Notes: a model not told the origin generated them from the sequence alone. Positions 1 to 8,627 are shown, counted from the first letter of the stretch. The stretch: DNA of 35,096 bases from Phocaeicola_A sp963652075 (GCA_963652075.1 CAVJRQ010000077.1:1-35096), one strand, 5' to 3'. Numbers and translations are program-made.

Positions 1-76
1 GTACTTACGTTGGCTGATGAAAGTACTTACGTTGCCCGATGTAAGTACTTACGTTACCTGGTGTAAGTACTTGCGT
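1..76. repeat. 22-bp interspersed repeat array, copy A (cut by window edge)
   Basis: Direct repeats with a 22-base period. Full units lie at 21-42 and 43-64, a unit lacking its first two bases at 1-20, and a partial unit at 65-76. Each unit opens with AAGTACTTACGTT (the last one diverges) followed by about nine variable bases. Including the preceding GT, the core GTAAGTACTTAC is a perfect 12-base palindrome. A second array of the same family lies at 18533-18629, and two successive variants occur there in the same order. The array ends 14 bases before the yigZ start. No function can be read from the sequence. Confidence 0.85.
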
Positions 77-90
77 GTTTACCCCTATCT

Positions 91-693
91 ATGGGAATGG
101 AAGAAGATACATACAAGACGATAGTGCGGCTTTCGGAAGCCGTCTACACGGAGAAGCGAAGCAAATTCCTGGCTTTCGCCATCCCCGTCGGATCGGTGGA
201 CGAGGTGAAGACCTATGTGGACGAGTATCAGAAGAAATACTATGACGCTCGTCACGTCTGCTACGCCTATATGATAGGGGCGGAACGCACGCTCTTTCGT
301 GCCAATGACAATGGCGAACCTTCCGGCACGGCAGGCAAACCCATCTTGGGACAAATCAACTCCAACCTCTTGACGAACATTCTGGTCATTGTGGTGCGCT
401 ACTTCGGTGGCATCAAGTTGGGCACGAGCGGACTGATTGTGGCGTACCGCACGGCAGCGGCTGAAGCCATTGCCCATGCCGAGTTCGTGGAAAAGACCGT
501 GGACGAGGAAATCTCTTTCGCGTTTGAATACCCTTTCATGAACGACGTGATGCGTATCGTCAAGGACGAGGAGCCCGCCATCGTCGCCCAGTCCTACGAC
601 ACCGATTGCCTGATGACCCTCCGCATCCGCCGCTCGAAGATGAATCGTTTGAGGGAAAAACTCTCCAAAGTGGAGACGCTGCGGCTCGCTTGA
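91..693 (+). CDS. yigZ: YigZ/IMPACT family protein
   Basis: A 200-residue protein with the UPF0029/IMPACT N-terminal domain and a C-terminal DUF1949-like domain, the usual length for bacterial YigZ. The diagnostic stretches are YDARHVCYAY (about 50-59), DNGEPSGTAGKPIL (about 73-86) and VVRYFGGIKLGTSGLI (about 101-116). Family members are ribosome- or RNA-associated proteins of unclear role in bacteria; the eukaryotic relative IMPACT modulates Gcn2 signalling. The start at 91 is followed by a second ATG at 97 that would give MEEDTYKT and may be the real one. It converges on uvrB with an 82-base gap. No clear promoter is visible between the 22-bp repeats and the start. Confidence 0.9.
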   Translation: MGMEEDTYKTIVRLSEAVYTEKRSKFLAFAIPVGSVDEVKTYVDEYQKKYYDARHVCYAYMIGAERTLFRANDNGEPSGTAGKPILGQINSNLLTNILVIVVRYFGGIKLGTSGLIVAYRTAAAEAIAHAEFVEKTVDEEISFAFEYPFMNDVMRIVKDEEPAIVAQSYDTDCLMTLRIRRSKMNRLREKLSKVETLRLA

Positions 694-724
694 TAAAGCG
701 TGACCGTAGCTTTTCACGCGGTAG

Positions 725-759
725 TACCTCAAGTGCCCGATGAGGTATAGTCTCGTTTT
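725..759 (+). terminator. Possible terminator between yigZ and uvrB
   Basis: A 7-bp stem, TACCTCA at 725-731 pairing with TGAGGTA at 741-747, with a nine-base loop and a short T run at 756-759. It lies between the convergent stops of yigZ and uvrB. A smaller GCGTGA/TCACGC hairpin at 698-719 precedes it without a T tract. Only moderately convincing. Confidence 0.4.
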
Positions 760-775
760 AAAGCTCCACCAGCGT

Positions 776-2809
776 TCATTTTTTCTCTTTCAGCAAGTCC
801 TCCATCCGAAGCAGTTCGTCCCGATACTGGGCGGCCTGTATGAACTCCAGCTTCTTGGCGGCTTCCTGCATCAACTTGCGGGTGCGCTCGATGCTCTTTT
901 CCAGTTGCGGACGGCTCATGTAGGTGAGGACGGGGTCGGCAACCAGACTGGTCTCGGTTGGTCCAGTGTAGACTTTTGTCTGGCTCGTCTCCTCCTTGGC
1001 CGACGATGCCGGTGCCGCATTGAGCAACGCCGTGCCGCGCGCCTTCTCTATTTGCTTGGGCGTGATGCCATGCGCCTCGTTGTAGGCCAGCTGCTTCTCG
1101 CGGCGGCGGTTGGTCTCGTCAATAGTCTGTCGCATGCTGTCCGTTATCTTGTCGGCATACATGATGACCTTGCCGTTGACATTGCGCGCGGCACGCCCCG
1201 CCGTTTGGGTAAGCGAGCGGTGACTCCGCAGGAATCCCTCCTTGTCGGCATCGAGAATGGCCACCAACGAAACCTCGGGAAGGTCCAGTCCCTCACGCAA
1301 CAGGTTTACGCCTACCAACACGTCGTAGAGCCCTTGCCGCAAGTCGTCCATAATCTTCACGCGCTCCAGCGTGTCCACGTCGCTGTGGATATAGTTGCAA
1401 CGGATGTTGTTGCGCAACAGATAGTCCGTCAGCTCTTCCGCCATGCGCTTGGTCAGCGTGGTGACAAGCACCCGCTCGTCCTTCTCGACGCGTTGCTGTA
1501 TCTCCTCCATCAGGTCGTCCACTTGATTCAGGCTGGGGCGTACCTCGATGACAGGGTCGAGCAGTCCGGTAGGACGGATTACCTGCTCCACCACCACGCC
1601 CTCGCTCTTTATCAGCTCGTACTCCGCCGGAGTGGCGCTCACGTAGATAACCTGTTTGGCCATCTCCTCGAACTCCTCGAACTTGAGCGGACGGTTGTCC
1701 ATGGCGGCAGGCAGACGGAACCCGTATTCCACCAAGTTGGTCTTGCGGGCCTTGTCGCCGCCATACATAGCCCTTATCTGCGGCACGCTCACGTGGCTCT
1801 CGTCAATGACAATCAGAAAATCCTTCGGAAAGAAATCGAGCAGACAGTAGGGCCGCGTACCTGCGGCACGCCCGTCAAAGTAGCGCGAGTAGTTCTCTAT
1901 GCCCGAGCAGTGTCCCAATTCCCGTATCATCTCCATGTCGTAGGTCACTCGCTCATAGAGCCGGTTCGCCTCGTAGGTCTTCCCCATTTCGTTGAAATAG
2001 CTCACCTGCTTGGTCAGGTCGTCCTCTATCTCGTGTATGGCCCGTTGGGTACTCTCTTTGGTCGTCATGAACAGGTTGGCCGGATAGATTTTGTAGTCCT
2101 CAAACTCCGCGACGCGTTGTCCCGTATCCGGGTCAACCTCCTCGATGGCATCAATCTCGTCGTCCCACCATACCACGCGCAACAGGTTGTCCGAGTAGGC
2201 CAAGTACACATCCACCGTGTCGCCCTTCACGCGGAAGCAGCCCCGTCCCAAATCCAGATCGTTACGTGTGTAGAGGCTGTCTACCAACCGGCGCAGGAAG
2301 ACGTTGCGGTCCAGTAACTTTCCGCGTTTCACCTCAATCACGTTGCTATAGAAATCCGCAGGGTTGCCCATGCCGTAGATACAGGAAACGGACGAGACCA
2401 CCACCACATCCTTCCGTCCCGAGAGCAGGGCGGAGGTAGCGGCCAGACGGAGCTTGTCTATCTCCTCGTTGATGGCTAAGTCTTTCTCTATGTAAGTGTC
2501 CGTGGAGGGCAGGTAAGCCTCCGGTTGGTAGTAGTCGTAGTACGAAACGTAGTACTCCACGGCGTTGTTGGGGAAGAAACCCTTGAATTCCCCGTAGAGT
2601 TGGGCGGCCAGTGTCTTGTTGTGGCTGAGCACCAGCGTCGGTTTGTTCACGTTCTTTATGACGTTGGCAATGGTGAACGTCTTGCCCGAACCGGTGACGC
2701 CCAACAGCGTCTGTGCCGGCAGTCCCTCTTCGACTCCCTTCGTCAACTGGGCAATCGCTTCGGGTTGGTCGCCTGTCGGGCTATATTTGGAAATAAGTTC
2801 AAAATCCAT
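776..2809 (-). CDS. uvrB: Excinuclease ABC subunit B
   Basis: UvrB is the damage-verifying helicase-like subunit of nucleotide excision repair; it is loaded by UvrA and recruits UvrC. The 677-residue product starting at MDFELISKYSPTGDQP has the Walker A GVTGSGKT, the beta-hairpin region with YYDYYQPEAY, the DEXX-like box IVIDESH, the VSATPAEYE motif, the helicase motif TAGRAARN, and a C-terminal UVR motif around RDELLRMEDLL that contacts UvrC. An upstream in-frame ATG at 2848 exists, but family length and the conserved N-terminus favour 2809. It is monocistronic here, convergent with yigZ and divergent from bamD. The uvrA gene lies about 10 kb away. It looks intact. Confidence 0.97.
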   Translation of the reverse strand: MDFELISKYSPTGDQPEAIAQLTKGVEEGLPAQTLLGVTGSGKTFTIANVIKNVNKPTLVLSHNKTLAAQLYGEFKGFFPNNAVEYYVSYYDYYQPEAYLPSTDTYIEKDLAINEEIDKLRLAATSALLSGRKDVVVVSSVSCIYGMGNPADFYSNVIEVKRGKLLDRNVFLRRLVDSLYTRNDLDLGRGCFRVKGDTVDVYLAYSDNLLRVVWWDDEIDAIEEVDPDTGQRVAEFEDYKIYPANLFMTTKESTQRAIHEIEDDLTKQVSYFNEMGKTYEANRLYERVTYDMEMIRELGHCSGIENYSRYFDGRAAGTRPYCLLDFFPKDFLIVIDESHVSVPQIRAMYGGDKARKTNLVEYGFRLPAAMDNRPLKFEEFEEMAKQVIYVSATPAEYELIKSEGVVVEQVIRPTGLLDPVIEVRPSLNQVDDLMEEIQQRVEKDERVLVTTLTKRMAEELTDYLLRNNIRCNYIHSDVDTLERVKIMDDLRQGLYDVLVGVNLLREGLDLPEVSLVAILDADKEGFLRSHRSLTQTAGRAARNVNGKVIMYADKITDSMRQTIDETNRRREKQLAYNEAHGITPKQIEKARGTALLNAAPASSAKEETSQTKVYTGPTETSLVADPVLTYMSRPQLEKSIERTRKLMQEAAKKLEFIQAAQYRDELLRMEDLLKEKK

Positions 2810-2979
2810 GATTCCGTTTGCTCCATCAATTGAGCCGTAAAGGTACACATAATCCGCTTACCGCCCATCGTTCTCTCTTGATTTGCAATGAAAATCTTTT
2901 GCAAACTGTCGCCTCTTGCCGCCTTCGGGTGGCTATTAGTTTTCTTTAAAGAACTTTTCGGGTTAAAAAACAGAGATGA

Positions 2980-3011
2980 TTTGTATTATTCACGGCTAAG
3001 TCGTACATTTG
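2980..3011 (+). promoter_or_regulatory. Promoter of the bamD operon
   Basis: TTTG at 2980-2983, a 20-base spacer, then TACATTTG at 3004-3011. This is a full match to the Bacteroidetes primary-sigma consensus TTTG-N19-21-TAnnTTTG. Transcription would start about ten bases on, just before the bamD ATG at 3033. That argues against the longer reading frame beginning at 3009 inside the promoter. The rest of 2810-2979, between uvrB and bamD, shows nothing else recognisable. Confidence 0.75.
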
Positions 3012-3032
3012 CACATTATTTTCGGATATAAG

Positions 3033-3836
3033 ATGAAAAAGAATATTTGGGCTCTACTCCTTGTCGCTTTGACCGTGTCATCGTGCGGGGACTACAATAA
3101 AGTACTGAAGAGTACGGACTACCAATATAAATACGAGGCTGCCAAAGGTTATTACGTGGACGGCAAATACAACCGCACGAGCACTTTGCTTGGTGAGATA
3201 ATCACCATGTTCAAGGGAACGCCCTATGCCGAGGAGTCCTTGTACATGTTGGGAATGAGCTATTTCAACAGTGGAGACTGGATAGGGGCTTCCTCCACGT
3301 TTGAGCGTTACTACAAGTCTTATCCGCAAGGCGTGTACGCCGAGTTGGCCTGCTACTACAAGTGCCTGGCCCTCTATAATGACACGCCGGAACCGAGGCT
3401 GGACCAAACCAGTACCTATCAGGCCATTTCGAACATCCAGCTCTTTTGCGAAAACTATCCGATGAGTCCCTATAAGGACGATGCCCAGCAGATGATGTTC
3501 AAGTTGCAGGACAAGCTGGTGGAGAAGGAATACCTCTCGGCCAAGCTCTATTTCGACTTGGGCAACTACATGGGTAACAATTACCAGTCGTGCATCATCA
3601 CCGCACAGAACGCCTTGCGCGATTACCCCTACACCGACCGTCGGGAAGACTTGTCGTGGCTGGTGTTGCGCGCCAAGTACGAGATGGCCGTGCAGAGTGT
3701 GGAAGAGAAACGGATAGACCGCTATCGTGAAGCCATTGACGAGTATTACGCCTACAAGAACGAATTTCCCGAAGGCAAATACCTGAAGGACGCGGACAAA
3801 ATCTTCGCGAACTCGACCAAAATAGTGAAAGAATAA
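3033..3836 (+). CDS. bamD: Outer membrane assembly lipoprotein BamD
   Basis: BamD is the essential lipoprotein partner of BamA in outer-membrane beta-barrel insertion. The 267-residue protein begins with a lipoprotein signal peptide whose lipobox ends VSSC (Cys18), then tetratricopeptide-type helices, for example EESLYMLGMSYFNSGDW and AELACYYKCLALY, typical of the BamD/YfiO family. The start at 3033 is chosen because it places the signal peptide correctly and sits just downstream of the promoter. It is first in an operon with the omega subunit (31 bases on) and the DUF4293 gene. In related Bacteroides genomes, as I recall, coaBC, a DUF4835 gene and recN often follow; they are absent here. Confidence 0.93.
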   Translation: MKKNIWALLLVALTVSSCGDYNKVLKSTDYQYKYEAAKGYYVDGKYNRTSTLLGEIITMFKGTPYAEESLYMLGMSYFNSGDWIGASSTFERYYKSYPQGVYAELACYYKCLALYNDTPEPRLDQTSTYQAISNIQLFCENYPMSPYKDDAQQMMFKLQDKLVEKEYLSAKLYFDLGNYMGNNYQSCIITAQNALRDYPYTDRREDLSWLVLRAKYEMAVQSVEEKRIDRYREAIDEYYAYKNEFPEGKYLKDADKIFANSTKIVKE

Positions 3837-3867
3837 ACATATTATATATAATAGGTATAAACTAATT

Positions 3868-4203
3868 ATGGATTACAGAAAAACAAATGCGCCGACAACA
3901 ACCGTTACGCGCGATTTAATGGAACTGTGTGAGGATACGGGCAACATCTACGAAACTGTAGCAATCATCGGCAAACGCGCCAATCAGATTGCGGTGGAAA
4001 TAAAGAGCGACCTCTCCAAGAAGTTGCAGGAGTTCGCTTCCTATTCCGACAGTACCGACGAGGTGTTCGAAAACAGGGAACAGATCGAGATTTCGCGCTA
4101 TTACGAGAAGTTGCCGAAACCCACATTGATAGCTACACAGGAATACATCGAAGGAAAGGTATACTACCGCAATCCGGCGAAGGAAAAAGAAAAAATGCAA
4201 TAA
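3868..4203 (+). CDS. rpoZ: RNA polymerase omega subunit, Bacteroidetes Rpb6-like type
   Basis: A 111-residue protein of the Bacteroidetes omega/RPB6-like family, the small RNA polymerase subunit that stabilises the beta-prime subunit. The stretch NIYETVAIIGKRANQIA (about 26-42) corresponds to the conserved omega/Rpb6 helix, and the C-terminus (PKPTLIATQEYIEGKVYYR) is characteristic of the phylum's version. It sits between bamD and the DUF4293 gene, 12 bases before the latter, so it is very probably co-transcribed. The symbol is by role; sequence similarity to proteobacterial RpoZ is low. Confidence 0.85.
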   Translation: MDYRKTNAPTTTVTRDLMELCEDTGNIYETVAIIGKRANQIAVEIKSDLSKKLQEFASYSDSTDEVFENREQIEISRYYEKLPKPTLIATQEYIEGKVYYRNPAKEKEKMQ

Positions 4204-4215
4204 AGCGGACGGACT

Positions 4216-4674
4216 ATGATACAACGTATTCAGTCTGTTTATCTGCTGGCGGTTGTTGTCCTGCTGGTCGTGTGCATGTGCAATCCGGTGGCGGCCTTCA
4301 TCGGTGCGGACGGCAGTGTCTCTCCCTTTACCAACCTGGGGGTTGACGTAGCCGGTGTCGGTCGGGAGACCTCTTGTTGGGGCATGTTCGCCATCCTGCT
4401 GCTTTCGACGATTGTGGCGTTGGGGACAATCTTCCTCTTCAAGAACCGCATGCTTCAGATTCGCATGACGATTTTCAACATCATCCTGCTGATAGGTTAC
4501 TACGCCACTTTCGTGGCGTTCATCATCGCCTACAACGGACGCTTGGAGGACGCCTCTTTTGCGCTTCGTTTTGGCTGTTGTCTGCCTTTCGTGGCCATCG
4601 TGCTCAGCTATCTGGCTCTCCGCGCGATAGGCAAGGACGAGGTGATGGTGCGTGCCGCCGACAGACTACGCTAA
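4216..4674 (+). CDS. DUF4293 family membrane protein
   Basis: A 152-residue integral membrane protein that starts MIQRIQSVYLL, the hallmark opening of the DUF4293 family found in Bacteroidetes. Four hydrophobic segments are visible: about 7-29, 54-75, 83-104 and 116-136. Between the first two is an extracytoplasmic loop rich in Gly and Val. Function is unknown. It is the third gene of the bamD operon. No terminator is seen after it; the next gene has its own promoter-like sequence. Confidence 0.85.
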   Translation: MIQRIQSVYLLAVVVLLVVCMCNPVAAFIGADGSVSPFTNLGVDVAGVGRETSCWGMFAILLLSTIVALGTIFLFKNRMLQIRMTIFNIILLIGYYATFVAFIIAYNGRLEDASFALRFGCCLPFVAIVLSYLALRAIGKDEVMVRAADRLR

Positions 4675-4690
4675 TTTGACCGCCATTATA

Positions 4691-4722
4691 TTGGTTGTTG
4701 TCAGATTTATTCTTTACCTTTG
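4691..4722 (+). promoter_or_regulatory. Probable promoter for the HAD-like gene and perhaps the polysaccharide module
   Basis: TACCTTTG at 4715-4722 matches the -7 consensus. TTGG at 4691-4694, 20 bases upstream, is a near match to TTTG. The start would leave a leader of nearly 90 bases before the ATG at 4819. The leader contains a small imperfect hairpin at 4741-4765 (TGTCG/CGACA outer stem). No other convincing promoter is visible before the Wza-like gene at 5311, so this one may drive the module as well. Confidence 0.6.
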
Positions 4723-4818
4723 CAGCCGGGTCTTGTGGGTTGTCGGAATCCGTATGGACTCGACAGACGTTTTAGTGAATGGAATGAGTGTGTTATAATA
4801 CTATTTTAGGAGTAAACT

Positions 4819-5253
4819 ATGGTTATTGCAGTTGATTTTGATGGAACTATCGTAGAACATAGATATCCTGCCATTGGAAAGGAATTGCCATTTGCTATAG
4901 AAGTCCTCAAAAAGCTTCAAGAGGAACGCCATAAATTGATTCTTTGGAGCGTGCGCGAAGGAAAACTGTTGGACGACGCGCTGGAGTTCTGTAGGGAACG
5001 CGGTGTGGAATTCTATGCGGTCAACCGGGACTATCCCGAGGAGAGCGAGGATGCGAACCGGCATTTCTCACGCAAACTGAAGGCGGACATCTTCATTGAC
5101 GACCGCAACTTGGGCGGATTGCCCGATTGGGGTACCATCTACAGGATGATTCATGAAAAACTGACCTACGAAGCCTTGTTGGAAGAGGAACGCGAAGAGA
5201 TGGCGGACGTACCCAAGCGGAAAGGGTTCTTTGACCGCCTGTTCGGAAAGTGA
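4819..5253 (+). CDS. HAD-superfamily hydrolase, BT_0820-like
   Basis: A small 144-residue HAD-fold protein. The nucleophile motif DFDGT lies at residues 6-10, the motif II region is LILWSVREG (about 40-48), and the acidic motif IV region is DIFIDDRNLGG (about 90-100). It resembles the structural-genomics protein BT_0820 of Bacteroides thetaiotaomicron, whose substrate is unknown to me. The C-terminal tail (KRKGFFDRLFGK) is basic and amphipathic. It precedes the polysaccharide export gene by 57 bases on the same strand. Co-transcription is possible, but a role in polysaccharide synthesis is only an inference. Confidence 0.75.
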   Translation: MVIAVDFDGTIVEHRYPAIGKELPFAIEVLKKLQEERHKLILWSVREGKLLDDALEFCRERGVEFYAVNRDYPEESEDANRHFSRKLKADIFIDDRNLGGLPDWGTIYRMIHEKLTYEALLEEEREEMADVPKRKGFFDRLFGK

Positions 5254-5310
5254 AATAACCAAAGCAATATATTCAATCGTTTCATCAGACAAAAACAGTA
5301 GAATTAAGAT

Positions 5311-6105
5311 ATGAAACTCAAGAAACAACTTCTCTTTTTGGCCATCACAATGGCACTGGTCGGTTGTACGTCGTACAAAAACGTACCCTATTTGCAGGAT
5401 ATCGACGCAGTGAACCAAGCCGCGCAGCAAAATGTACTTTATGACGCGCGCATCATGCCGAAGGACTTGCTTACCATCACGGTCAACACCTCCGACCCGG
5501 AAGCGTCCGCACCGTTTAACCTGGTCACGCAGACCGTCCTGAACGCCGGCAACAACAATACGCTGAACTCACAGGCTTCCCTGCAACAGTATTTGGTGGA
5601 CAATACGGGTAAGATTGATTTCCCCGTTGTCGGTGTTCTGCAGGTGGGCGGACTGACCAAAAGGGAAGCGGAACAGATGTTGAAAGAGAAGTTGATACCC
5701 TACCTGAAAGAGGAACCGATTGTGACGGTTCGCATGGTAAACTATAAAATCTCCGTGATTGGTGAGGTGAACAATGCGGGAACGTTCACCATCAGCAACG
5801 AGAAGGTGAACGTGCTCGAAGCCCTTGCCATGGCGGGGGACATGACGGTGTACGGTATCCGTGAGGACGTGAAGCTCATTCGTGAAGACGCCAGTGGCAA
5901 ACAACAGATTTATACGCTCGATCTTACCAAGTCCGACATCGTGTTGTCGCCCTATTACTACCTGCAACAGAACGATATCCTCTATGTGACACCGAACAAG
6001 ACCAAGGCAAAGAACTCCGACATCGGCAGCAGCACCACCCTGTGGTTCTCCGCAACATCCATCTTGGTATCCATCGCCAGCTTATTGGTGAACGTCTTGC
6101 GTTAA
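5311..6105 (+). CDS. Wza-like polysaccharide export lipoprotein
   Basis: A 264-residue outer-membrane polysaccharide export protein. The signal peptide ends in a lipobox LVGC with Cys19. The export domain (PF02563-like) runs from about 40 to 130, with VDNTGKIDFPVVGVLQVGG as its core, followed by an SLBB-like segment (about 138-220, VIGEVNNAGTFTIS). A C-terminal hydrophobic segment (about 243-263) resembles the outer-membrane-spanning helix of Wza. It works with the Wzc-like kinase encoded 35 bases downstream to move polysaccharide across the envelope. It is shorter than E. coli Wza (about 380 residues), as is usual in Bacteroidetes, and probably has one SLBB repeat. Confidence 0.9.
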   Translation: MKLKKQLLFLAITMALVGCTSYKNVPYLQDIDAVNQAAQQNVLYDARIMPKDLLTITVNTSDPEASAPFNLVTQTVLNAGNNNTLNSQASLQQYLVDNTGKIDFPVVGVLQVGGLTKREAEQMLKEKLIPYLKEEPIVTVRMVNYKISVIGEVNNAGTFTISNEKVNVLEALAMAGDMTVYGIREDVKLIREDASGKQQIYTLDLTKSDIVLSPYYYLQQNDILYVTPNKTKAKNSDIGSSTTLWFSATSILVSIASLLVNVLR

Positions 6106-6140
6106 CCTATTCATAACAAGAAACTCCCAACTTGAAGATT

Positions 6141-8627
6141 ATGGAACAGAATATCAACAATACCTATCAAGAAGAACAGGAAGAAGGGCTCGACATAAAA
6201 GCGCTGATACTGAAATACCTCGTATATTGGCAGTGGTTCGTCGTCTCCGTGGTGTGCATGATTGTTGTCGCGTGGATCTACTTGCGGTTCAGCACTCCGG
6301 TTTACAATGTGTCGGCTGCGGTGCTCATCCAGGAACAAGACAAGCGAGGACGCAATTCCGGAGCCAATCCGCTATCCGCTATCCAAGACCTTGGCATGTT
6401 CTCCGTGACATCCAATTTCGACAACGAAGTGGAGGTGTTGCACTCTCGTTCCCTGTTGAAAGAGGTCGTCACTTCACTGAACCTTTACACTTCGGTGAGC
6501 AAAAAAAATATCTTTGGCTACAACAAGCCGCTCTACAAAAACAGTCCGCTTACCATCTACATGACTCCGCAGGAAGCGTCCATGCTGAAGTCGGGTATCC
6601 GCATGGATATCGATTACAAGATTCAGGGCGAAACGAACGTGGAGCTTACCTACTACATCGAAAAAGAAAAGAACAGTCAGACAGAGGTCATCAAGTCATT
6701 CCCGGCCGTGATTACCACTCCGTTTGGTGCCATCACGTTGATGAAAAACGATTCTGTTGACGTGAAGGAGGATTGCCAACTGCGTGGCTATGTATCCAAC
6801 CCGGTAGACGTGGCGATAGCCTACGCGAACAAGTTGACCGTGGAGCCGACTTCCAAAACAACGACTATCGCACAGATTACGTTGGAGGACTCCAACGTGG
6901 GACGAGGCGTTGACTTTGTCAACACGTTAGTGGCCTTGTATAACAAAAACGCCAATGACGAGAAGAACTTGGTGGCTTCGCGTACGGCGGAGTTCATCGA
7001 GGAGCGTCTGAATATCATCAACAGCGAGTTGGGACACACCGAGAACGAACTGGCCGACTTCAAACGCCGTTCGGGATTGACGGATCTGGAGAGCAACGCC
7101 AAACTCTCCTTGGAAGAGAACTCCAACTACAACCAGCAACGTGTGAAGAACGAGACGCAGATTAGCCTTGTGCGTTATCTGCTGGACTATATCAACGACC
7201 CGAAAAACGCCGACGAGGTGATTCCTGTCAACGTGGGACTGGAAGACCAGAAGCTGAGCACGGTGATGGAACAGTACAACACCATGCTGTCCGAGAAGAA
7301 ACGTCTGTTGCTGACCTCTTCGGAGGCCAACCCGGCAGTGAAGAGACTCAGCTCCAGTCTGGAGGCTGCGCGCACCAGCGTGAAGACCACCGTAAGGAGC
7401 GTGTACGAGGGCTTGCTGATTACGAAGAAAGACCTGGACCGTCAGGCATCCAAATTTGAGAGCCGCATCAGCGAAGCTCCCGACCAGGAGAAAGAGTTTG
7501 TCGGCATAGCCCGTCAGCAGGAAATCAAGGCTACGCTCTATACCATGTTGTTGCAGAAGCGTGAAGAGAACGCCATCACCTTGGCCTCTACCGCCAACAA
7601 CGGTCGCATCATCGAAGAGGCGTTGGCCGGACGTTATCCCGTTTCGCCCAAGCGAAGCATCGTCTTTCTGGTAGCGTTGGTATTGGGAATCGCTATCCCT
7701 GTCGGCATCATCTACATCATCGATTTGCTCAAGTACAAGATTGAGAACCGTGAGGATGTGGAGAAGATTACCAAAGCGACGATACTGGGAGAGATTCCTC
7801 TGGCGAAAAAGGATGGTGGCAAGAACATCGTGCTGAAAGAGAACCGCAATGAATTGATGGAGGAGGTGTTCCGTGGCATACGTACCAACCTGCTCTTCAC
7901 CTTGAAACCCGAAGACAAGATTATCATGTTCAGCTCCACCATGCCGGGTGAAGGAAAGTCGTTCGTCGCCGGCAACATGGCTGTCAGCTTGGCTTTCATG
8001 GGCAAGAAGGTAATCATTGTCGGTATGGATATCCGTAAACCGGGATTGAACAAAGTGTTCACTCTCAGTAAACGTATGGCTGGTGTGACCAACTATCTGA
8101 GCAATCCGAATGCGGTTGACTTGGACGATTTGATTCAGCCGTCCGGTGTGTCAGCCAATCTGGACGTACTCCCCGGCGGACCCGTCGCACCGAACCCAAC
8201 CGAGTTGGCTGCCCGTCCTGCCTTGGAAACCTTGGCGGAAGAGTTGAAGAAGCGTTACGACTATGTCATCTACGATACGGCTCCTGTGGGTATGGTATCC
8301 GATTCGGCTCTGATAGCGCGTACGGCTGACGCGGTTGTCTACATTTGCCGTGCGGACTACACCCCGAAGGTAGGTTTCGCTTACATCAACCGACTGAAAG
8401 ACGAACTGAAGATAGACAATGTTTGTACCATCATCAACAGCATCGATATGACTCTCCGTAAGAACCAATACGGCTACGGCTATGGCAAGAAGTACGGCTA
8501 TGGTTACGGTAAGAAGTATGGCTACGGTTATGGCTATGGTTACGGCTACGGCTACGGATACGGCGAGACCAACAACAGCCACGATGACGATGAGGAGGAC
8601 AAGAATAAAAAACCGAAGAAGGGGTAG
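6141..8627 (+). CDS. Wzc-like chain-length determinant and BY-kinase with Gly-Tyr tail
   Basis: An 828-residue inner-membrane protein combining polysaccharide co-polymerase and bacterial tyrosine kinase. The N-terminal Wzz domain has a first membrane segment at about 31-50. A long periplasmic coiled-coil/GNVR region follows, then a second membrane segment at about 507-529. The cytoplasmic kinase has Walker A MPGEGKS (Lys606), Walker A-prime with Asp630 (VGMDIRKP) and Walker B with Asp712 (VIYDTAPVG). Residues 777-808 are alternating Gly-Tyr with two Lys-Lys insertions, holding 14 tyrosines, followed by an acidic then a basic end. Such clusters are autophosphorylation targets that tune polymer length; this one is unusually regular. 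The ATG at 6141 is preferred over the upstream TTG at 6132. Confidence 0.93.
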   Translation: MEQNINNTYQEEQEEGLDIKALILKYLVYWQWFVVSVVCMIVVAWIYLRFSTPVYNVSAAVLIQEQDKRGRNSGANPLSAIQDLGMFSVTSNFDNEVEVLHSRSLLKEVVTSLNLYTSVSKKNIFGYNKPLYKNSPLTIYMTPQEASMLKSGIRMDIDYKIQGETNVELTYYIEKEKNSQTEVIKSFPAVITTPFGAITLMKNDSVDVKEDCQLRGYVSNPVDVAIAYANKLTVEPTSKTTTIAQITLEDSNVGRGVDFVNTLVALYNKNANDEKNLVASRTAEFIEERLNIINSELGHTENELADFKRRSGLTDLESNAKLSLEENSNYNQQRVKNETQISLVRYLLDYINDPKNADEVIPVNVGLEDQKLSTVMEQYNTMLSEKKRLLLTSSEANPAVKRLSSSLEAARTSVKTTVRSVYEGLLITKKDLDRQASKFESRISEAPDQEKEFVGIARQQEIKATLYTMLLQKREENAITLASTANNGRIIEEALAGRYPVSPKRSIVFLVALVLGIAIPVGIIYIIDLLKYKIENREDVEKITKATILGEIPLAKKDGGKNIVLKENRNELMEEVFRGIRTNLLFTLKPEDKIIMFSSTMPGEGKSFVAGNMAVSLAFMGKKVIIVGMDIRKPGLNKVFTLSKRMAGVTNYLSNPNAVDLDDLIQPSGVSANLDVLPGGPVAPNPTELAARPALETLAEELKKRYDYVIYDTAPVGMVSDSALIARTADAVVYICRADYTPKVGFAYINRLKDELKIDNVCTIINSIDMTLRKNQYGYGYGKKYGYGYGKKYGYGYGYGYGYGYGYGETNNSHDDDEEDKNKKPKKG
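8469..8564 (+). repeat. Gly-Tyr codon repeat in the kinase tail
   Basis: Ninety-six bases encode 14 Tyr-Gly pairs in blocks of 3, 3 and 8, separated by two Lys-Lys pairs. Period-6 DNA alternates TAC/TAT and GGC/GGT codons. The reading frame continues cleanly past it. Such tracts can change length by slippage. Confidence 0.9.

Noticed and set aside
85..732. 215-codon reverse frame over yigZ
   Set aside because: Antisense shadow; yigZ is a clear conserved family in the opposite direction.
740..2317. 525-codon open frame on the forward strand
   Set aside because: It is antisense to uvrB, is rich in His, Leu and Val as expected for an opposite-strand shadow of a high-GC gene, and has no recognisable domain.
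2838..2845. uvrB promoter from reverse-strand TACCTTTA
   Set aside because: It misses the final G of the -7 consensus and has no -33 TTTG at the right distance, so it was left out of the feature list.
8151..8582. Reverse frame with repeated Val-Ala and Ile-Thr residues resembling a membrane protein
   Set aside because: It is simply the opposite strand of the Gly-Tyr repeat of the kinase gene.
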